Shown in pieces: positions 24,670 to 34,140 of a DNA stretch of 64,000 nucleotides. Source of the stretch: Bacillota bacterium (GTDB lineage Bacteria; Bacillota; UBA4882; UBA8346); contig JAEZJK010000016.1 in NCBI GenBank assembly GCA_023415835.1, forward strand, positions 1 to 64,000, written 5' to 3'. The position numbers and the translations under genes are program-made. Each line of letters opens with the position of its first letter. Positions within the stretch are counted from its first letter, which is position 1. The notes below the pieces were generated by a model that saw only the letters and a list, made by a program, of their open reading frames with translations, had not been told where the DNA came from and made no database searches.

Positions 24670-26031
24670 TCAATTGGTTAACGCTTGGAGCGGGGCTGGG
24701 ATCCGGCCGCCCCGTTTAACAAAGCGTTCGGAATTGAAAGCGCGGACCGGCATGATTGGAGCGCTACCGAGTAGGCCCCCAAAATCCACTTGTTCCCCGA
24801 CGACCTTTCCGGGCACCGGGATGATCCGAACCGCGGTTGTTTTATTATTAATCATGCCAATGGCCATCTCATCGGCGATAATAGCAGCGATAGTTTCGGC
24901 GGTAGTCGCTCCGGGGACGGCGATCATATCCAAACCAACTGAACAGACAGAGGTCATTGCCTCCAACTTTTCAATGCTTAAGGCGCCGACCTGAACCGCT
25001 TCAATCATCCCGGCGTCTTCGCTGACCGGAATGAAAGCCCCGCTTAAACCCCCGATGGATGATGACGCCATCGCGCCGCCTTTCTTAACGGCGTCGTTTA
25101 AAAGGGCAAGCGCTGCGGTAGTCCCGGGAGCGCCACACCGTTCCAGGCCCATCGCTTCCAATATATTAGCGACACTATCTCCTACCGCGGGGGTGGGAGC
25201 TAACGAAAGATCGACAATTCCAAACGGGACATGAAGGCTTTCCGAGACTTTCCGTCCGATCAATTCCCCGACCCGGGTGATCTTAAAAGCAACCCGCTTT
25301 ATTTCTTCGGCTAGGGTTCGGAAGTCGCAATCCGGAAAACGTTCGACCGCCGCTTTGACCACGCCGGGTCCACTGATGCCGATATTGATGACTGCTTCGC
25401 CTTCGCCACTGCCATGAAAAGCCCCGGCCATAAAAGGGTTGTCTTCCGGAGCATTGGCGAAGACCACCAGTTTGGCGCAGGCGATCCCCTGTTGGTTGGC
25501 GGTGAGCTCGGCGGCTTTTTTAATTACTTTAGCCATTTGGTAAACGGCATCCATATTAATCCCGGCCTTAGTAGCGGCCAGGTTTACCGAGGAGCAGACT
25601 TTTTTAGTGGAGGAGAGGGCATCGGGAATCGACTCAATTAACCTATTATCGCCAGGAGTGGCTCCCTTTTGGACCAAAGCCGAATAACCTCCGATAAAAT
25701 CAATACCTAATTCAGCGGCAGCTTGATCAAGGGTTTGAGCGAGAGCTGAATAATCTTCAATACCGGTTGACTGAGCCACCAAGGAAATTGGAGTAACCGC
25801 AATTCGCTTATTAATAATGGGAATGCCATAGGTTTTCTCCATTAAACAGGCGGTTTCAACCAGCTTAGAGGCGAGCCCCATGATTTTATCATAAATTTTT
25901 TGAGAAACTATTTTCAGGTCCGGGCCGGCACAATCCAGAAGATTGATACCCATGGTTACGGTTCGGATATCAAAGTGGTAATTTTCAATCATCCGGATGG
26001 TTTCTAAAATCTCTTGAGGGGTATATGGCAT
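24670..26031 (-). CDS. PFL/UPF0210 family protein
   Basis: 453 residues, the typical length of UPF0210. The protein starts [15 protein letters not shown] and shows the conserved glycine- and cysteine-rich stretches of the family ([38 protein letters not shown]). Function is unknown; it is often called PFL family because of a distant tie to the pyruvate formate-lyase fold. The start is ATG 26031, which matches the family N-terminus and has GGAG upstream; the longer frame to 26121 has no ribosome site. It follows an ACT-domain gene, the standard conserved pair, which suggests amino-acid-controlled activity. Confidence 0.9.
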   Translation of the reverse strand: MPYTPQEILETIRMIENYHFDIRTVTMGINLLDCAGPDLKIVSQKIYDKIMGLASKLVETACLMEKTYGIPIINKRIAVTPISLVAQSTGIEDYSALAQTLDQAAAELGIDFIGGYSALVQKGATPGDNRLIESIPDALSSTKKVCSSVNLAATKAGINMDAVYQMAKVIKKAAELTANQQGIACAKLVVFANAPEDNPFMAGAFHGSGEGEAVINIGISGPGVVKAAVERFPDCDFRTLAEEIKRVAFKITRVGELIGRKVSESLHVPFGIVDLSLAPTPAVGDSVANILEAMGLERCGAPGTTAALALLNDAVKKGGAMASSSIGGLSGAFIPVSEDAGMIEAVQVGALSIEKLEAMTSVCSVGLDMIAVPGATTAETIAAIIADEMAIGMINNKTTAVRIIPVPGKVVGEQVDFGGLLGSAPIMPVRAFNSERFVKRGGRIPAPLQALTN

Positions 26032-26260
26032 TAAGTCCACGCTCCGATTGTTAAAGTAGTCAGAAGATAGAAAGTTGAAGTCAATACTCCGATTGGGTAG
26101 TAGCCGGAAGACGGAAGCCATTAGGTTTAAGCTAATGCCCCGAGTCTAAAAAACGTCCGGAATTATGTTGGGTTCCGGCTTCTAGCCTTGCGCTTTCCAC
26201 TTTTAATAGGCCCTAAAGAAACACTTGCGCTACTGTCCCGTCTCCTAAACTTCTGGCCTA

Positions 26261-26542
26261 TTATATCCGATGCATATAGCGGAAAATATCCTCATGTTGA
26301 ATTACAATTTTAACTCCAATAGCTTCTCCGGCGATTTTGAGCGGTTCTTCTAAATCGGCCAAGTTATATTGGGATTGGGAGATATCAACCAACAGGATCA
26401 TGGCGAAAATATCATGAAGTATGGTTTGGCTGATGTCTACGATATTAAGGTTATAATCGGCCAAGACCTTGGAGACACCAGCTACGATACCTACCCGATC
26501 ATGGCCCATCACTGTTATAACCACATGTTCTTTATCTGCCAA
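26261..26542 (-). CDS. ACT domain protein (UPF0237 family)
   Basis: 93 residues, a single ACT domain (HVVITVMGHDRVGIVAGVSK, then the second-half NIVDISQTI), the kind that binds small amino acids. The start is TTG 26542 with GAGGTG 6 bases upstream; GTG 26551 overlaps that site. Upstream partner of the UPF0210 gene. Likely a ligand-sensing subunit for it; ligand unknown. Confidence 0.88.
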   Translation of the reverse strand: MADKEHVVITVMGHDRVGIVAGVSKVLADYNLNIVDISQTILHDIFAMILLVDISQSQYNLADLEEPLKIAGEAIGVKIVIQHEDIFRYMHRI

Positions 26543-26670
26543 CAAAATCACCTCGATTTCCGGGTTATATTCTTTAACCTCTAGCTAATTCCTGCTTGTT
26601 TCTCCTTATATAACATAAATGTAAAAAATCAATTGGGTAGTGATTTGAGGATTGGAATAGATAAATCGAT

Positions 26671-26698
26671 TTGTTTGTAGCGATGGTTATAGTATAAT
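26671..26698 (+). promoter_or_regulatory. Sigma-A-like promoter of the pseudokinase gene
   Basis: TTGTTT (26671-26676), 16-base spacer, TATAAT (26693-26698). An ATG at 26697 lies inside the -10 box, which argues against it as the translation start. Confidence 0.65.
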
Positions 26699-26738
26699 GT
26701 TTAAGAGAAAAGATAGTCCAAGGGAGGAAGGATATCCA

Positions 26739-28184
26739 ATGCCGTACCAATTAGTTAAAGAATTATCACCGGATTGTTTGTTGCTTCAAAATGAAGCGGG
26801 TGAGGAATTGATTTTTGACAGGGTCCCATTTGCGGTACTTCCTCGGGAAACCCTTCGAAAAGAGATTCAAAAGGATTTAAAAGAAATTGTTGAAACGGAA
26901 AAACCGATCAGGGCCGCAGGCTTAATTAAGTATATTAATATGGAAAAATATCAAGACGGGTATTTTTTGGTAAGGGAAAACAGCCGCCCGTTAAGGATAA
27001 AAACCGTAGGCGGCGGAAATGTTGAAGAAAGTTGCCGCGCCCTATTACACATTTTAAAAATAATGCAAGTATACCACAGGGACGGAATGGCGCTAGGTGG
27101 TATAAGTATCGGCCTTATTAAGCAGGGAGGTAAAAATAGCTACTATCTTCAAGATCCGTTAATATTCAACTATCTCTGGAAATCGCTTGAAGCGGAATAT
27201 CAAATCGAACGCTCCCCGGAAATAATCGAAGGGCATAGCTGGAGTATGGAATCGGACATCTTTAGTTGGGGTGTGGCTGCATACTATCTGCTGACCGGGG
27301 TGGAACCATATCCGGCCACTACCCCGGAGGAAAAGTCCGCGAAAATCCTAAGGGCCAACGTGATCCCTTTAAACGATCATAAACCGGAGATCAGCCCGTT
27401 ATTGAATAAATTGTTTATAAATTGTTTAAATAAGGATCCTCTTAAAAGGCCTAAAGTTGAAAATTTGATTTCACAATTGACTAAATTGTTAGAGGATCAA
27501 ACAGTCATTGTTACGGAAACCGAAGCTAAAAAACACCGGGAACAGTCGGAACGGAATTTAATAAAGTTTAAGTTCCAAGAGTCCCTTTGGCTTTGGTTCC
27601 GACAGTATGGGAAAATTACCGGAATTAGCTTAGGGATTATCATTATAGTTATGTGGCTGTTTTTAGGTTCAAAACCGAAGCCCACGATTACGGCTTCATC
27701 AACGCCGGATCAAGTTATCAACTACTATTTTGAAGGGGTAACAACCATCAATGTTTTATTAGTCGACGAAGCTATCCATAAGGCCAAAAATGATTTGTCG
27801 CAAATGGTTTCCAATATCCATGTGCTTAATACCACAAACAAGGCAGTCTCGCCCGGTACCGCCGAATTTCAGATTAAAATTATGATTGAAGGGCTAGAGC
27901 AGGAAAAATTATCTGAAAAACCGGAAGAAGTCAAATACCGGATTGATTATCGGGTTAAGGTTGCCGCCCCCAAAGTAGTTGAGTATCTAGAGCGGAAAGA
28001 TGTATTTATTTTGAAGCCGGTCAAAAAGGTTTGGCGCATAACTGATATTAAAGTTTTGGATCAGAAAAATTGGAAGGAAGAGATTAAGCCAAAAACAAGC
28101 ACATCCGAAGACGGAGAATACGGGAGTCAGGAGCCGGGAGCCAGAAGTGGCGTTAATTCAAGGACGCCTATTGGTTCCGATTGA
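26739..28184 (+). CDS. Membrane-anchored protein kinase-like protein (probable pseudokinase)
   Basis: 481 residues. Residues 1-255 resemble a Ser/Thr kinase fold: the C-lobe motif SMESDIFSWGVAAYYLLTG matches kinase subdomain IX, followed by LNKDPLKRP (subdomain XI). The catalytic loop is degenerate: YHRDGMALGGIS replaces HRD-x-KPxN, and LQDP replaces DFG; no glycine loop is seen. One membrane helix (about 286-310) leads to an extracytoplasmic domain with NTF2/SnoaL-like character (VINYYFEGVTTIN). It may bind a ligand or regulate spore or wall processes without phosphorylating. Start ATG 26739 after GGGAGGAAGG. Single gene with its own promoter. Confidence 0.7.
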   Translation: MPYQLVKELSPDCLLLQNEAGEELIFDRVPFAVLPRETLRKEIQKDLKEIVETEKPIRAAGLIKYINMEKYQDGYFLVRENSRPLRIKTVGGGNVEESCRALLHILKIMQVYHRDGMALGGISIGLIKQGGKNSYYLQDPLIFNYLWKSLEAEYQIERSPEIIEGHSWSMESDIFSWGVAAYYLLTGVEPYPATTPEEKSAKILRANVIPLNDHKPEISPLLNKLFINCLNKDPLKRPKVENLISQLTKLLEDQTVIVTETEAKKHREQSERNLIKFKFQESLWLWFRQYGKITGISLGIIIIVMWLFLGSKPKPTITASSTPDQVINYYFEGVTTINVLLVDEAIHKAKNDLSQMVSNIHVLNTTNKAVSPGTAEFQIKIMIEGLEQEKLSEKPEEVKYRIDYRVKVAAPKVVEYLERKDVFILKPVKKVWRITDIKVLDQKNWKEEIKPKTSTSEDGEYGSQEPGARSGVNSRTPIGSD

Positions 28185-28236
28185 TTTGCTTAGGTCAACT
28201 AGAAATTGACGTGGACGGCTAATTTGAAATTAATAT

Positions 28237-28304
28237 GAAGCACCCTCCTCTATTGTTGCGCATAAAGTACCAAAGGGATTTTGCGAATTTAAGGAGGGTG
28301 TTTC
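28237..28304 (+). promoter_or_regulatory. RNA leader hairpin masking the ribosome site of the flavoprotein gene
   Basis: GAAGCACCCTCCT (28237-28249) pairs with AGGAGGGTGTTTC (28292-28304) over 13 pairs with one G-U. The right arm is the Shine-Dalgarno sequence for the TTG start at 28308. The 42-nt loop can form a second stem (CGCA-AAA / TTTTGCG). No T-tract follows, so it is not a terminator. It looks like a cis-acting translational switch; the signal is unknown. Confidence 0.6.
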
Positions 28305-28307
28305 CTT

Positions 28308-30041
28308 TTGGGTTCAAAGCTTAAGTTGGAGACCTATGAGACAGATTTGTTGATCATCGGTGGGGGAACTGCGGGATGCATGGCGGCAGCAGCGATGAAG
28401 GAGGCCGGCCCCGGACTGAAAGTAATGATCATGGAAAAAGGGAATATCGAACGGAGCGGTTGTTTGGCTTCGGGGATGAATGCGATTAACGCTTATTTAA
28501 ATCCCGGCGAGACGCCGGAATCGTTTACCCGGTATGTACGGTACGATGCTATGGGGTTAATCAGGGAGGACTTGGTCTATTCAGGCGCTCAAGAATTGAA
28601 CCGGATGGTCGCCAAGGTGGAGGAGTGGGGGCTACCGGTAATCAAAGACGAAACAGGACATTATCAAAGCCGGGGGCGCTGGAATATCAAGATTAACGGC
28701 GAATCGTTAAAACCGATAATGGCGGCTAAAGTAAGGGAACTGGGAGTGGATGTGCTAAACCGGGTATTCGGGAGCGATCTACTGATTAATGACGGGCGGG
28801 TGGCCGGTGCCCTGGGGTTCGGTGTAAGGGACGGTTCGGCTTACCTGATTAAAGCTAGAGCGGTGATCTGCTGTACCGGAGGGGCTGCCGGAATTTACCG
28901 GCCTAATAACCCGGGGTTAGCCGGACATAAAATGTGGTATCCGCCCTTTAACGCCGGAGCCGGTTACGCTATGGGAATCAGGGCGGGGGCCGAGTTTACC
29001 AGTTTGGAAATGCGGTTTATCGCTTTACGGACTAAAGACATGATTTGCCCTACCGGCACATTAGCGCTGGGATTTGGAGCCAAACAAGTTAATGCTAAGG
29101 GCGAAGAGTTTATGAAGTTACAGTATCGCCATATGGGAGGGGAAGGGGCGCCTACTTGCATCCGTGTCTATGCCCCTACTCAAGAAAAAAAGGAAGGCCG
29201 GGGTCCGTGCTTCCTCGATACCAGGCATTTGAACGAAGAACAAACCAAGAAATTGAAAGCGGCTTATTTGGATATGTATCCCGGAATCGTACTCCAATGG
29301 GCGGCCAATGGGTTCGATCCTGCCGAAGCCCCGGTTGAGATTTGCGGTACGGAGCCATATATAATGGGAGGCCATTGCCAGGCCGGTTATTGGATTGATG
29401 AGGGCAGAAGGACTACTATCCCGGGATTATACGCGGCCGGGGATGTAGCCGGAGGATATCCCTACAAATTCGTCAGCGGTTGTTGGGCGGAAGGATATCT
29501 TGCTGCTCAAACGGCGGTTAAAGATCTCCAGATGGGCGGGGAAGTAAAACCGGTGAATCTTGATGACTTGTCTCAAAAATTAGAGCGCCTCACTAAACCC
29601 TTATTTAATTATCAAGCTGGAGAGGATGGGGTTCAACCTGAAGAAATGAAGGAACGGCTCCAAAAAGTGATGGATGAATATGCTGGGGGAATCGGTGCGT
29701 TTTACGAGATGAACGAGGCGAGCCTGGTTAAAGCCAGAGAGGAATTGAACCGTTTAAAAGGGCAGGAAGCCCATTTGATAGCCGCTGACCCTCATCAACT
29801 AATGCTTTGCCATGAAATATCGGATCGGATCGCAGTCGCCAGGCAATTGGTTGAACATTTGCTGTACCGGAAAGAAACCCGCTGGCCGGGTTTTCAGACT
29901 AGGACAGATTATCCGGAACGGGATGATTTTAACTGGTTAAAGTTTGTGAATTCGGTATATGATCGGGAAAAAGATGCAATCAGGATAATAGAGCGCCCCT
30001 ATCGTAAAATAATCTCCGGAGAACGCTATTTGCCTAAGTAG
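28308..30041 (+). CDS. AprA/FrdA-type FAD-dependent oxidoreductase
   Basis: 577 residues. The FAD motif LLIIGGGTAGCMAAA lies at 15-29, followed by EKGNIERSGCLASGMNAIN near 44-62, very like the alpha subunit of adenylylsulfate reductase (ERSG-x5-G-x2-AIN), then YAAGDVAGGYPYKFVSG near 374 for the FAD end. Related enzymes are succinate dehydrogenase and fumarate reductase flavoproteins. APS reductase needs the iron-sulfur subunit AprB; none is beside this gene, nor sat or qmo. It may be an electron-bifurcating or thiosulfonate-related reductase. TTG start after AAGGAGGGTG, which is buried in the hairpin described above. Confidence 0.75.
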   Translation: MGSKLKLETYETDLLIIGGGTAGCMAAAAMKEAGPGLKVMIMEKGNIERSGCLASGMNAINAYLNPGETPESFTRYVRYDAMGLIREDLVYSGAQELNRMVAKVEEWGLPVIKDETGHYQSRGRWNIKINGESLKPIMAAKVRELGVDVLNRVFGSDLLINDGRVAGALGFGVRDGSAYLIKARAVICCTGGAAGIYRPNNPGLAGHKMWYPPFNAGAGYAMGIRAGAEFTSLEMRFIALRTKDMICPTGTLALGFGAKQVNAKGEEFMKLQYRHMGGEGAPTCIRVYAPTQEKKEGRGPCFLDTRHLNEEQTKKLKAAYLDMYPGIVLQWAANGFDPAEAPVEICGTEPYIMGGHCQAGYWIDEGRRTTIPGLYAAGDVAGGYPYKFVSGCWAEGYLAAQTAVKDLQMGGEVKPVNLDDLSQKLERLTKPLFNYQAGEDGVQPEEMKERLQKVMDEYAGGIGAFYEMNEASLVKAREELNRLKGQEAHLIAADPHQLMLCHEISDRIAVARQLVEHLLYRKETRWPGFQTRTDYPERDDFNWLKFVNSVYDREKDAIRIIERPYRKIISGERYLPK

Positions 30042-30237
30042 TTGTTTGTTCAGTTGCTTATCATTGCCCACAAGTGGCTTAAAGCCAATATGGATAATGG
30101 TTAGGAACGTGAGAGCGGAGAAAAAGATTTAAAGGATACGCCACTTTATTATCAGGTAAAAATATATTTATAATACTTGGAAGGTTAAAACTAAATAGAT
30201 TGAGAATTTTTTATAAAAAGATTGCGGGGGTGATTAG

Positions 30238-31608
30238 TTGGAATATCAAGTGGCAATTATCGGGGCCGGTCCAGGAGGTTATGTGGCGGCGATCCGCGCC
30301 GCACAGCTTGGGATGAAGGTTTGCCTAATTGAGAAGGACGAAGTAGGTGGGGCTTGTTTGAATTGGGGTTGTATCCCCACTAAGACCCTGGTCGGTTCGG
30401 CCAAAGCCTTAGCATTGATAAACAAAGCGGCCGACTTTGGAGTGGTAATTAACGGGGAAGCCCGTCCGGACTGGAACCGAATCTTGGAGCGAAAAGACCA
30501 GGTGGTCGCCAGGCTGGTTAAGGGAATCCATTATTTGTTGGAACAGAATCAAGTGGAGCTGATTAGAGGCGCAGCAGTGTTCAATTCCGGGCATGAGTTG
30601 AAGATAACCATGGCTGACGGGACCGAACGTTTAATTCTGGCTGAAAAGATAATCGTAGCAACCGGTTCCGAACCCCAGGCGCCGGAGATCTTTGATTACG
30701 ACGGCGTTAGGGTCATCACCAGCAACGAGGCGTTAACCTTGCCGGAACTCCCGGAATCGTTGGCCATTATCGGCGGCGGGGTGATTGGCTGCGAGTTCGC
30801 TTCGATCTTCGCCACCTTTGGGGTGAAGGTGACCATTGTGGAGTTAATGGATCAGCTCATTCCCAATATGGACTCGGAAATCTCGGGGAGCCTCCGGTTG
30901 CAATTAAAGAAAAAAGGGATTGATATCCATACTTCAACTTCGGTCAGTAAAGTGATTAAAACTGATAATGCGGTGAGATTAATTCTCTTGGACGGTAAAG
31001 AAATCAGCGCCGCTAAAGTTTTGGTTTCCATCGGGAGAAAACCCAATTCAAGCCGGCTCGGCCTGGAAGGTATTGGAGTTAAGGTTAACGCTAAGGGCAG
31101 GATCGAGGTTAACCAAAGCTTACAAACCACTCTTTCCTGGGTCTACGCGATCGGTGATGTTAACGACCGGCCTTGGGATCTAGCCCATGCCGCTTCTTAT
31201 CAAGGCGTCGTTGCTATCGAACATCTGGCCGGTAAACCGGTGGTTTGGTCGGATGAAGCCATGCCGAATTGTATCTTTACCGATCCGGAGGCAGCTACAG
31301 CCGGAAAGACCGCTCAGGAGGCAGCCGCCCAAGGGTTGGAGGTCCTTACCTCCAAATCCCCGTTTTTGGCTAATGGTAAAGCATTGGCTCAGGGTGAAGC
31401 GGTCGGTTTTGTGAAGGTGGTTACCGATAAAAACAGTCATCGGATTTTGGGAGTCCAAATTATCGGTTCCGGAGCCAGCGATTTAATTGCCGAAGCCGCC
31501 TTAGCAATCAAACAACACCTGACTGCCGAACAATTGGCAGAGACGATCCATGCCCATCCGACCTTGGCGGAGAGTCTGCATGAGGCGTGTGAAACCGTTA
31601 TACGTTGA
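30238..31608 (+). CDS. lpdA: Dihydrolipoyl dehydrogenase (E3)
   Basis: 456 residues. FAD motif AIIGAGPGGYVAAIRA near 6-21; redox-active disulfide GGACLNWGCIPTK near 39-51; NAD motif AIIGGGVIGCEFASIF near 178-193; C-terminal HAHPTLAESLHEA with the catalytic His-Glu pair. Reoxidises dihydrolipoamide with NAD. No E1/E2 genes or gcv genes lie nearby, so it may serve an unlinked complex or the preceding flavoprotein. TTG start with GGGGGTGA upstream. Mercuric reductase-type relatives were considered, but the disulfide and C-terminus fit LPD. Confidence 0.9.
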   Translation: MEYQVAIIGAGPGGYVAAIRAAQLGMKVCLIEKDEVGGACLNWGCIPTKTLVGSAKALALINKAADFGVVINGEARPDWNRILERKDQVVARLVKGIHYLLEQNQVELIRGAAVFNSGHELKITMADGTERLILAEKIIVATGSEPQAPEIFDYDGVRVITSNEALTLPELPESLAIIGGGVIGCEFASIFATFGVKVTIVELMDQLIPNMDSEISGSLRLQLKKKGIDIHTSTSVSKVIKTDNAVRLILLDGKEISAAKVLVSIGRKPNSSRLGLEGIGVKVNAKGRIEVNQSLQTTLSWVYAIGDVNDRPWDLAHAASYQGVVAIEHLAGKPVVWSDEAMPNCIFTDPEAATAGKTAQEAAAQGLEVLTSKSPFLANGKALAQGEAVGFVKVVTDKNSHRILGVQIIGSGASDLIAEAALAIKQHLTAEQLAETIHAHPTLAESLHEACETVIR

Positions 31609-31795
31609 ACGTACCGTATAACATACACCATTTTCCATTGCAATAAAAAATTCACAAGTTGTTACGTGACACTACATCCGGACACCCCACATTGAAAGAA
31701 GCGATCGGCAGTTTTGGTTTTTCCGTGAAAAAGTAAGGCAAAAGAGGGGCTAAAAGAAGTTAAACAATTAAATCCCTCGCTTGCATTAATTCGGA

Positions 31796-32626
31796 TTAAT
31801 CCTCGGCTCCCGGCTTAAGCTGACGGAAGAATAGGTCCGGATGATCGGGGGTCTCCAGAGGAAACTTGGCCGGATATGTTTTTATGCTTACCGGGCCGTT
31901 GAGATCGAAGCTATGCCAGTCATTAACTACCGGGGAGCCGAAACAGACCTCGACATTTCCGGCGGTGAGATCGAAGATCATCGACCAGAGAGTGCCGAAG
32001 TAGGCATAATAATATTGACAGCTCAAACCATCCGGAATTGGTTTGGTTAAGAGTTGGAGCAATTGTTCCCTGGTTATTTTGGAAGCGGGGTTCTTCAGAA
32101 CCGACGCTATTTTTTGATAGCGGACCGCCGACATCCACATCCGGTGATCGTAGGGGATCATTTCCGGCAGACTGTAATGATTGGTAGACCAGATAGCTTA
32201 TTCTTTAGTATTTGGGCCGATTCGTTTTTCCGCCCGCTTGGAACAGAAGATTTCAACCAGCGCGGATTCGCCGTGTTTATCGGTGAGTAACAGGTTAAGA
32301 TGAAACGAGATCGGGATACTTTGAACAACTTCCAATGCTTCCGGAACCGTTTGGCACCGGTCCAGCACAGTCCGGACCACCGCCCAGAAGCGGCAGCCTT
32401 CCTCCACCGGTTGGACTTGAGGGCAGCCAGCGGCGATAGTGACGCAGAGGCCATATTCATTAATTCCGTCAATCCTACCGAATTGTAATAATGAGAAGCC
32501 TAGATGGGCTGCTTTTCCCTTGATTCGGGTGGTACAGAGACGGAAATCATCCTGGAGATTCCACTCATAGCTCCGTCCCACATAAATTTTGACCTGTTTC
32601 CAGGGGTATTTCCCCGGAAAAGGGCA
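31796..32626 (-). pseudogene. C45/choloylglycine hydrolase-like (acyl-transferase) pseudogene
   Basis: Two collinear segments in one frame, 32626-32198 and 32161-31796, interrupted by an in-frame TAA at 32198-32200. The first segment has the N-terminal nucleophile region (C-PFPGKYPW ... VGRSYEWN, then DGINEYGLCVTIAAG), and after the stop the product continues AIWSTNHYSLPEMIPYDHRMW. These match the Ntn-hydrolase fold of C45 acyl-CoA:6-APA acyltransferase and penicillin acylase relatives. The 5' end runs into an IS5 fragment, so the start codon and ribosome site are lost. Doubly disabled: truncated and with a nonsense codon. Confidence 0.7.
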
Positions 32627-32629
32627 CGG

Positions 32630-32938
32630 TTACACCCCGCAAAAATCTTTTTGTCTGCCGGCCCTTAGGCACATCACCAGATTGGGGCTGGCAAATAGCA
32701 GGAAGAACCGGTTCAAGTTCTTGGCTATTCCGCGATATGATACTTTTGAGGAACTTGGGGCGGCTACAATGGTTGCGTCCACTACCGTCCCACCATGCAT
32801 TAGGAGACCCGCTTTATCAAGTCTGTCTCGTACGTCGTCAAATATGAGTTTGGCAATGCCGTTGTCTTCAATTAAATGGCGAAAGCGCAGTAACGTGGTT
32901 GCGTCAGGCGCTGGTTCCTTTAAAAAGTCGATTCCCAT
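32630..32938 (-). pseudogene. IS5 family transposase, internally deleted remnant
   Basis: 102 codons. The N-terminal part has PDATTLLRFRHLIEDNG and the first catalytic aspartate in GTVVDATIVAAPSSSK, both typical of IS5-group transposases. It then jumps to the C-terminal signature YRGIAKNLNRFFLLFA with about 150 residues missing, including the second D and the E of the DDE triad. About 80 N-terminal residues are also missing. It cannot be an active transposase. Confidence 0.8.
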
Positions 32939-32995
32939 AAAAGTGCGTATGGCTTTAAGAATGCAAATCTTGGTTAAGAAATTTACTTCATCCTA
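32630..32995 (-). mobile_element. Deletion derivative of an IS5-family element
   Basis: Ends at the right with ATTTACTTCATCCTA (32981-32995), the same terminus as the miniature elements at 38093-38176 and, slightly diverged, 11907-12035. Only one end was found; the left end merges with the disrupted C45 gene near 32630. The element appears to have inserted into the start of that gene and then shrunk. Confidence 0.65.
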
Positions 32996-33011
32996 ATAGA
33001 TAAAAAGTTGA

Positions 33012-34136
33012 TTATTGGTTTAAATCATCAATCAAATCCTCCGAATCCTCAAGCCCCACCGATAGCCGGATCAGATTGTCGGTAATCCCCAACCGCGCTC
33101 TCTCAGCCGGGGGAATCGCCGCATGGGACATTTTCACCGGATACGAAAGGATGGATTCTACCCCTCCCAAACTCACCGCCACCGACCACAGTTTTACTTG
33201 TTCCATGAGCCGGCGGGCTCTTTCCACCGTATCGGTCTTGAATGATAAGACCGCTCCAAACCCGGTAGCCTGGGACTTATTGATATCATAACCCGGATGG
33301 TCCGGAAGTCCGGGATAATAAACACCGGTCACCCATAGCTGCCTTTTCAGCCATCCGGCAATCTCCAACGCGGATTGCTGTTGCAGTTCCATTCTGGCCC
33401 GGAGCGTTTTGATTCCCCGCAGTAATAACCAGCTGTCCTGAGGCCCCAGGATGGCCCCGAATCCGTTTTGCACAAAGTAGATCTTGGCGGCCATCTCCTT
33501 TGATTTGGTAATCACCGCTCCGCCGATCACATCACTATGCCCTCCCAGGAACTTAGTAGCGCTATGGATAACAATATCCACTCCCAAATCCAAAGGTCGC
33601 TGAAAATAAGGCGACATAAAGGTATTGTCAATCATCGTAATCAAATGACGTCGCTTGGCAATTTGCACCACTCCGGCAATATCAGTAATTTTCAATAGCG
33701 GATTGGAAGGGGTCTCCAAAAATAACACCTTGGTGTTGGGCTGGATTGCTTTTTCGATATTTTCCAACTGGGTCATATCCACAAAGGTTGTCTTGATGCC
33801 GAATTTACTAAAAAATCTGCTTAAAATCCGGTAAGAACCCCCATAAATATCCTCGGTGGCCACGATATGATCGCCTTGTTCCAGAATGGATAAAGCCGAA
33901 GAGGTGGCTGCCATCCCGGAAGCGAAAGCATATGCGTCGGTACCATTCTCCAGTGCCGCTAATGTTTTCTCCAAAGCCTCCCGGGTTGGATTTCCGGACC
34001 GGGAATATTCATACTTGCCCGGATTGTCAACATCATGCTGATGATAGGTCGATGCCTGATAAATCGGAATGCTTAAGGCGCCAGTATGAGGATCAAGCTC
34101 GTTACCATTATGTAAAATCCGTGTTCCATATTTCAT
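33012..34136 (-). CDS. metC: Cystathionine beta-lyase (MetC/PatB-type, PLP-dependent)
   Basis: 374 residues of the Cys/Met metabolism PLP family. The PLP lysine is in HSATKFLGGHSD near 190, the phosphate-binding region is ASGMAATSSAL near 73, and the protein starts KYGTRILHNGNELDPHTGALS, as in Bacillus MetC. Cleaves cystathionine to homocysteine, pyruvate and ammonia. It lies 4 bases after metI with GGAGG before its ATG, under the same S-box riboswitch. A cystathionine gamma-lyase role cannot be excluded by sequence alone. Confidence 0.9.
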   Translation of the reverse strand: MKYGTRILHNGNELDPHTGALSIPIYQASTYHQHDVDNPGKYEYSRSGNPTREALEKTLAALENGTDAYAFASGMAATSSALSILEQGDHIVATEDIYGGSYRILSRFFSKFGIKTTFVDMTQLENIEKAIQPNTKVLFLETPSNPLLKITDIAGVVQIAKRRHLITMIDNTFMSPYFQRPLDLGVDIVIHSATKFLGGHSDVIGGAVITKSKEMAAKIYFVQNGFGAILGPQDSWLLLRGIKTLRARMELQQQSALEIAGWLKRQLWVTGVYYPGLPDHPGYDINKSQATGFGAVLSFKTDTVERARRLMEQVKLWSVAVSLGGVESILSYPVKMSHAAIPPAERARLGITDNLIRLSVGLEDSEDLIDDLNQ

Positions 34137-34140
34137 GATT

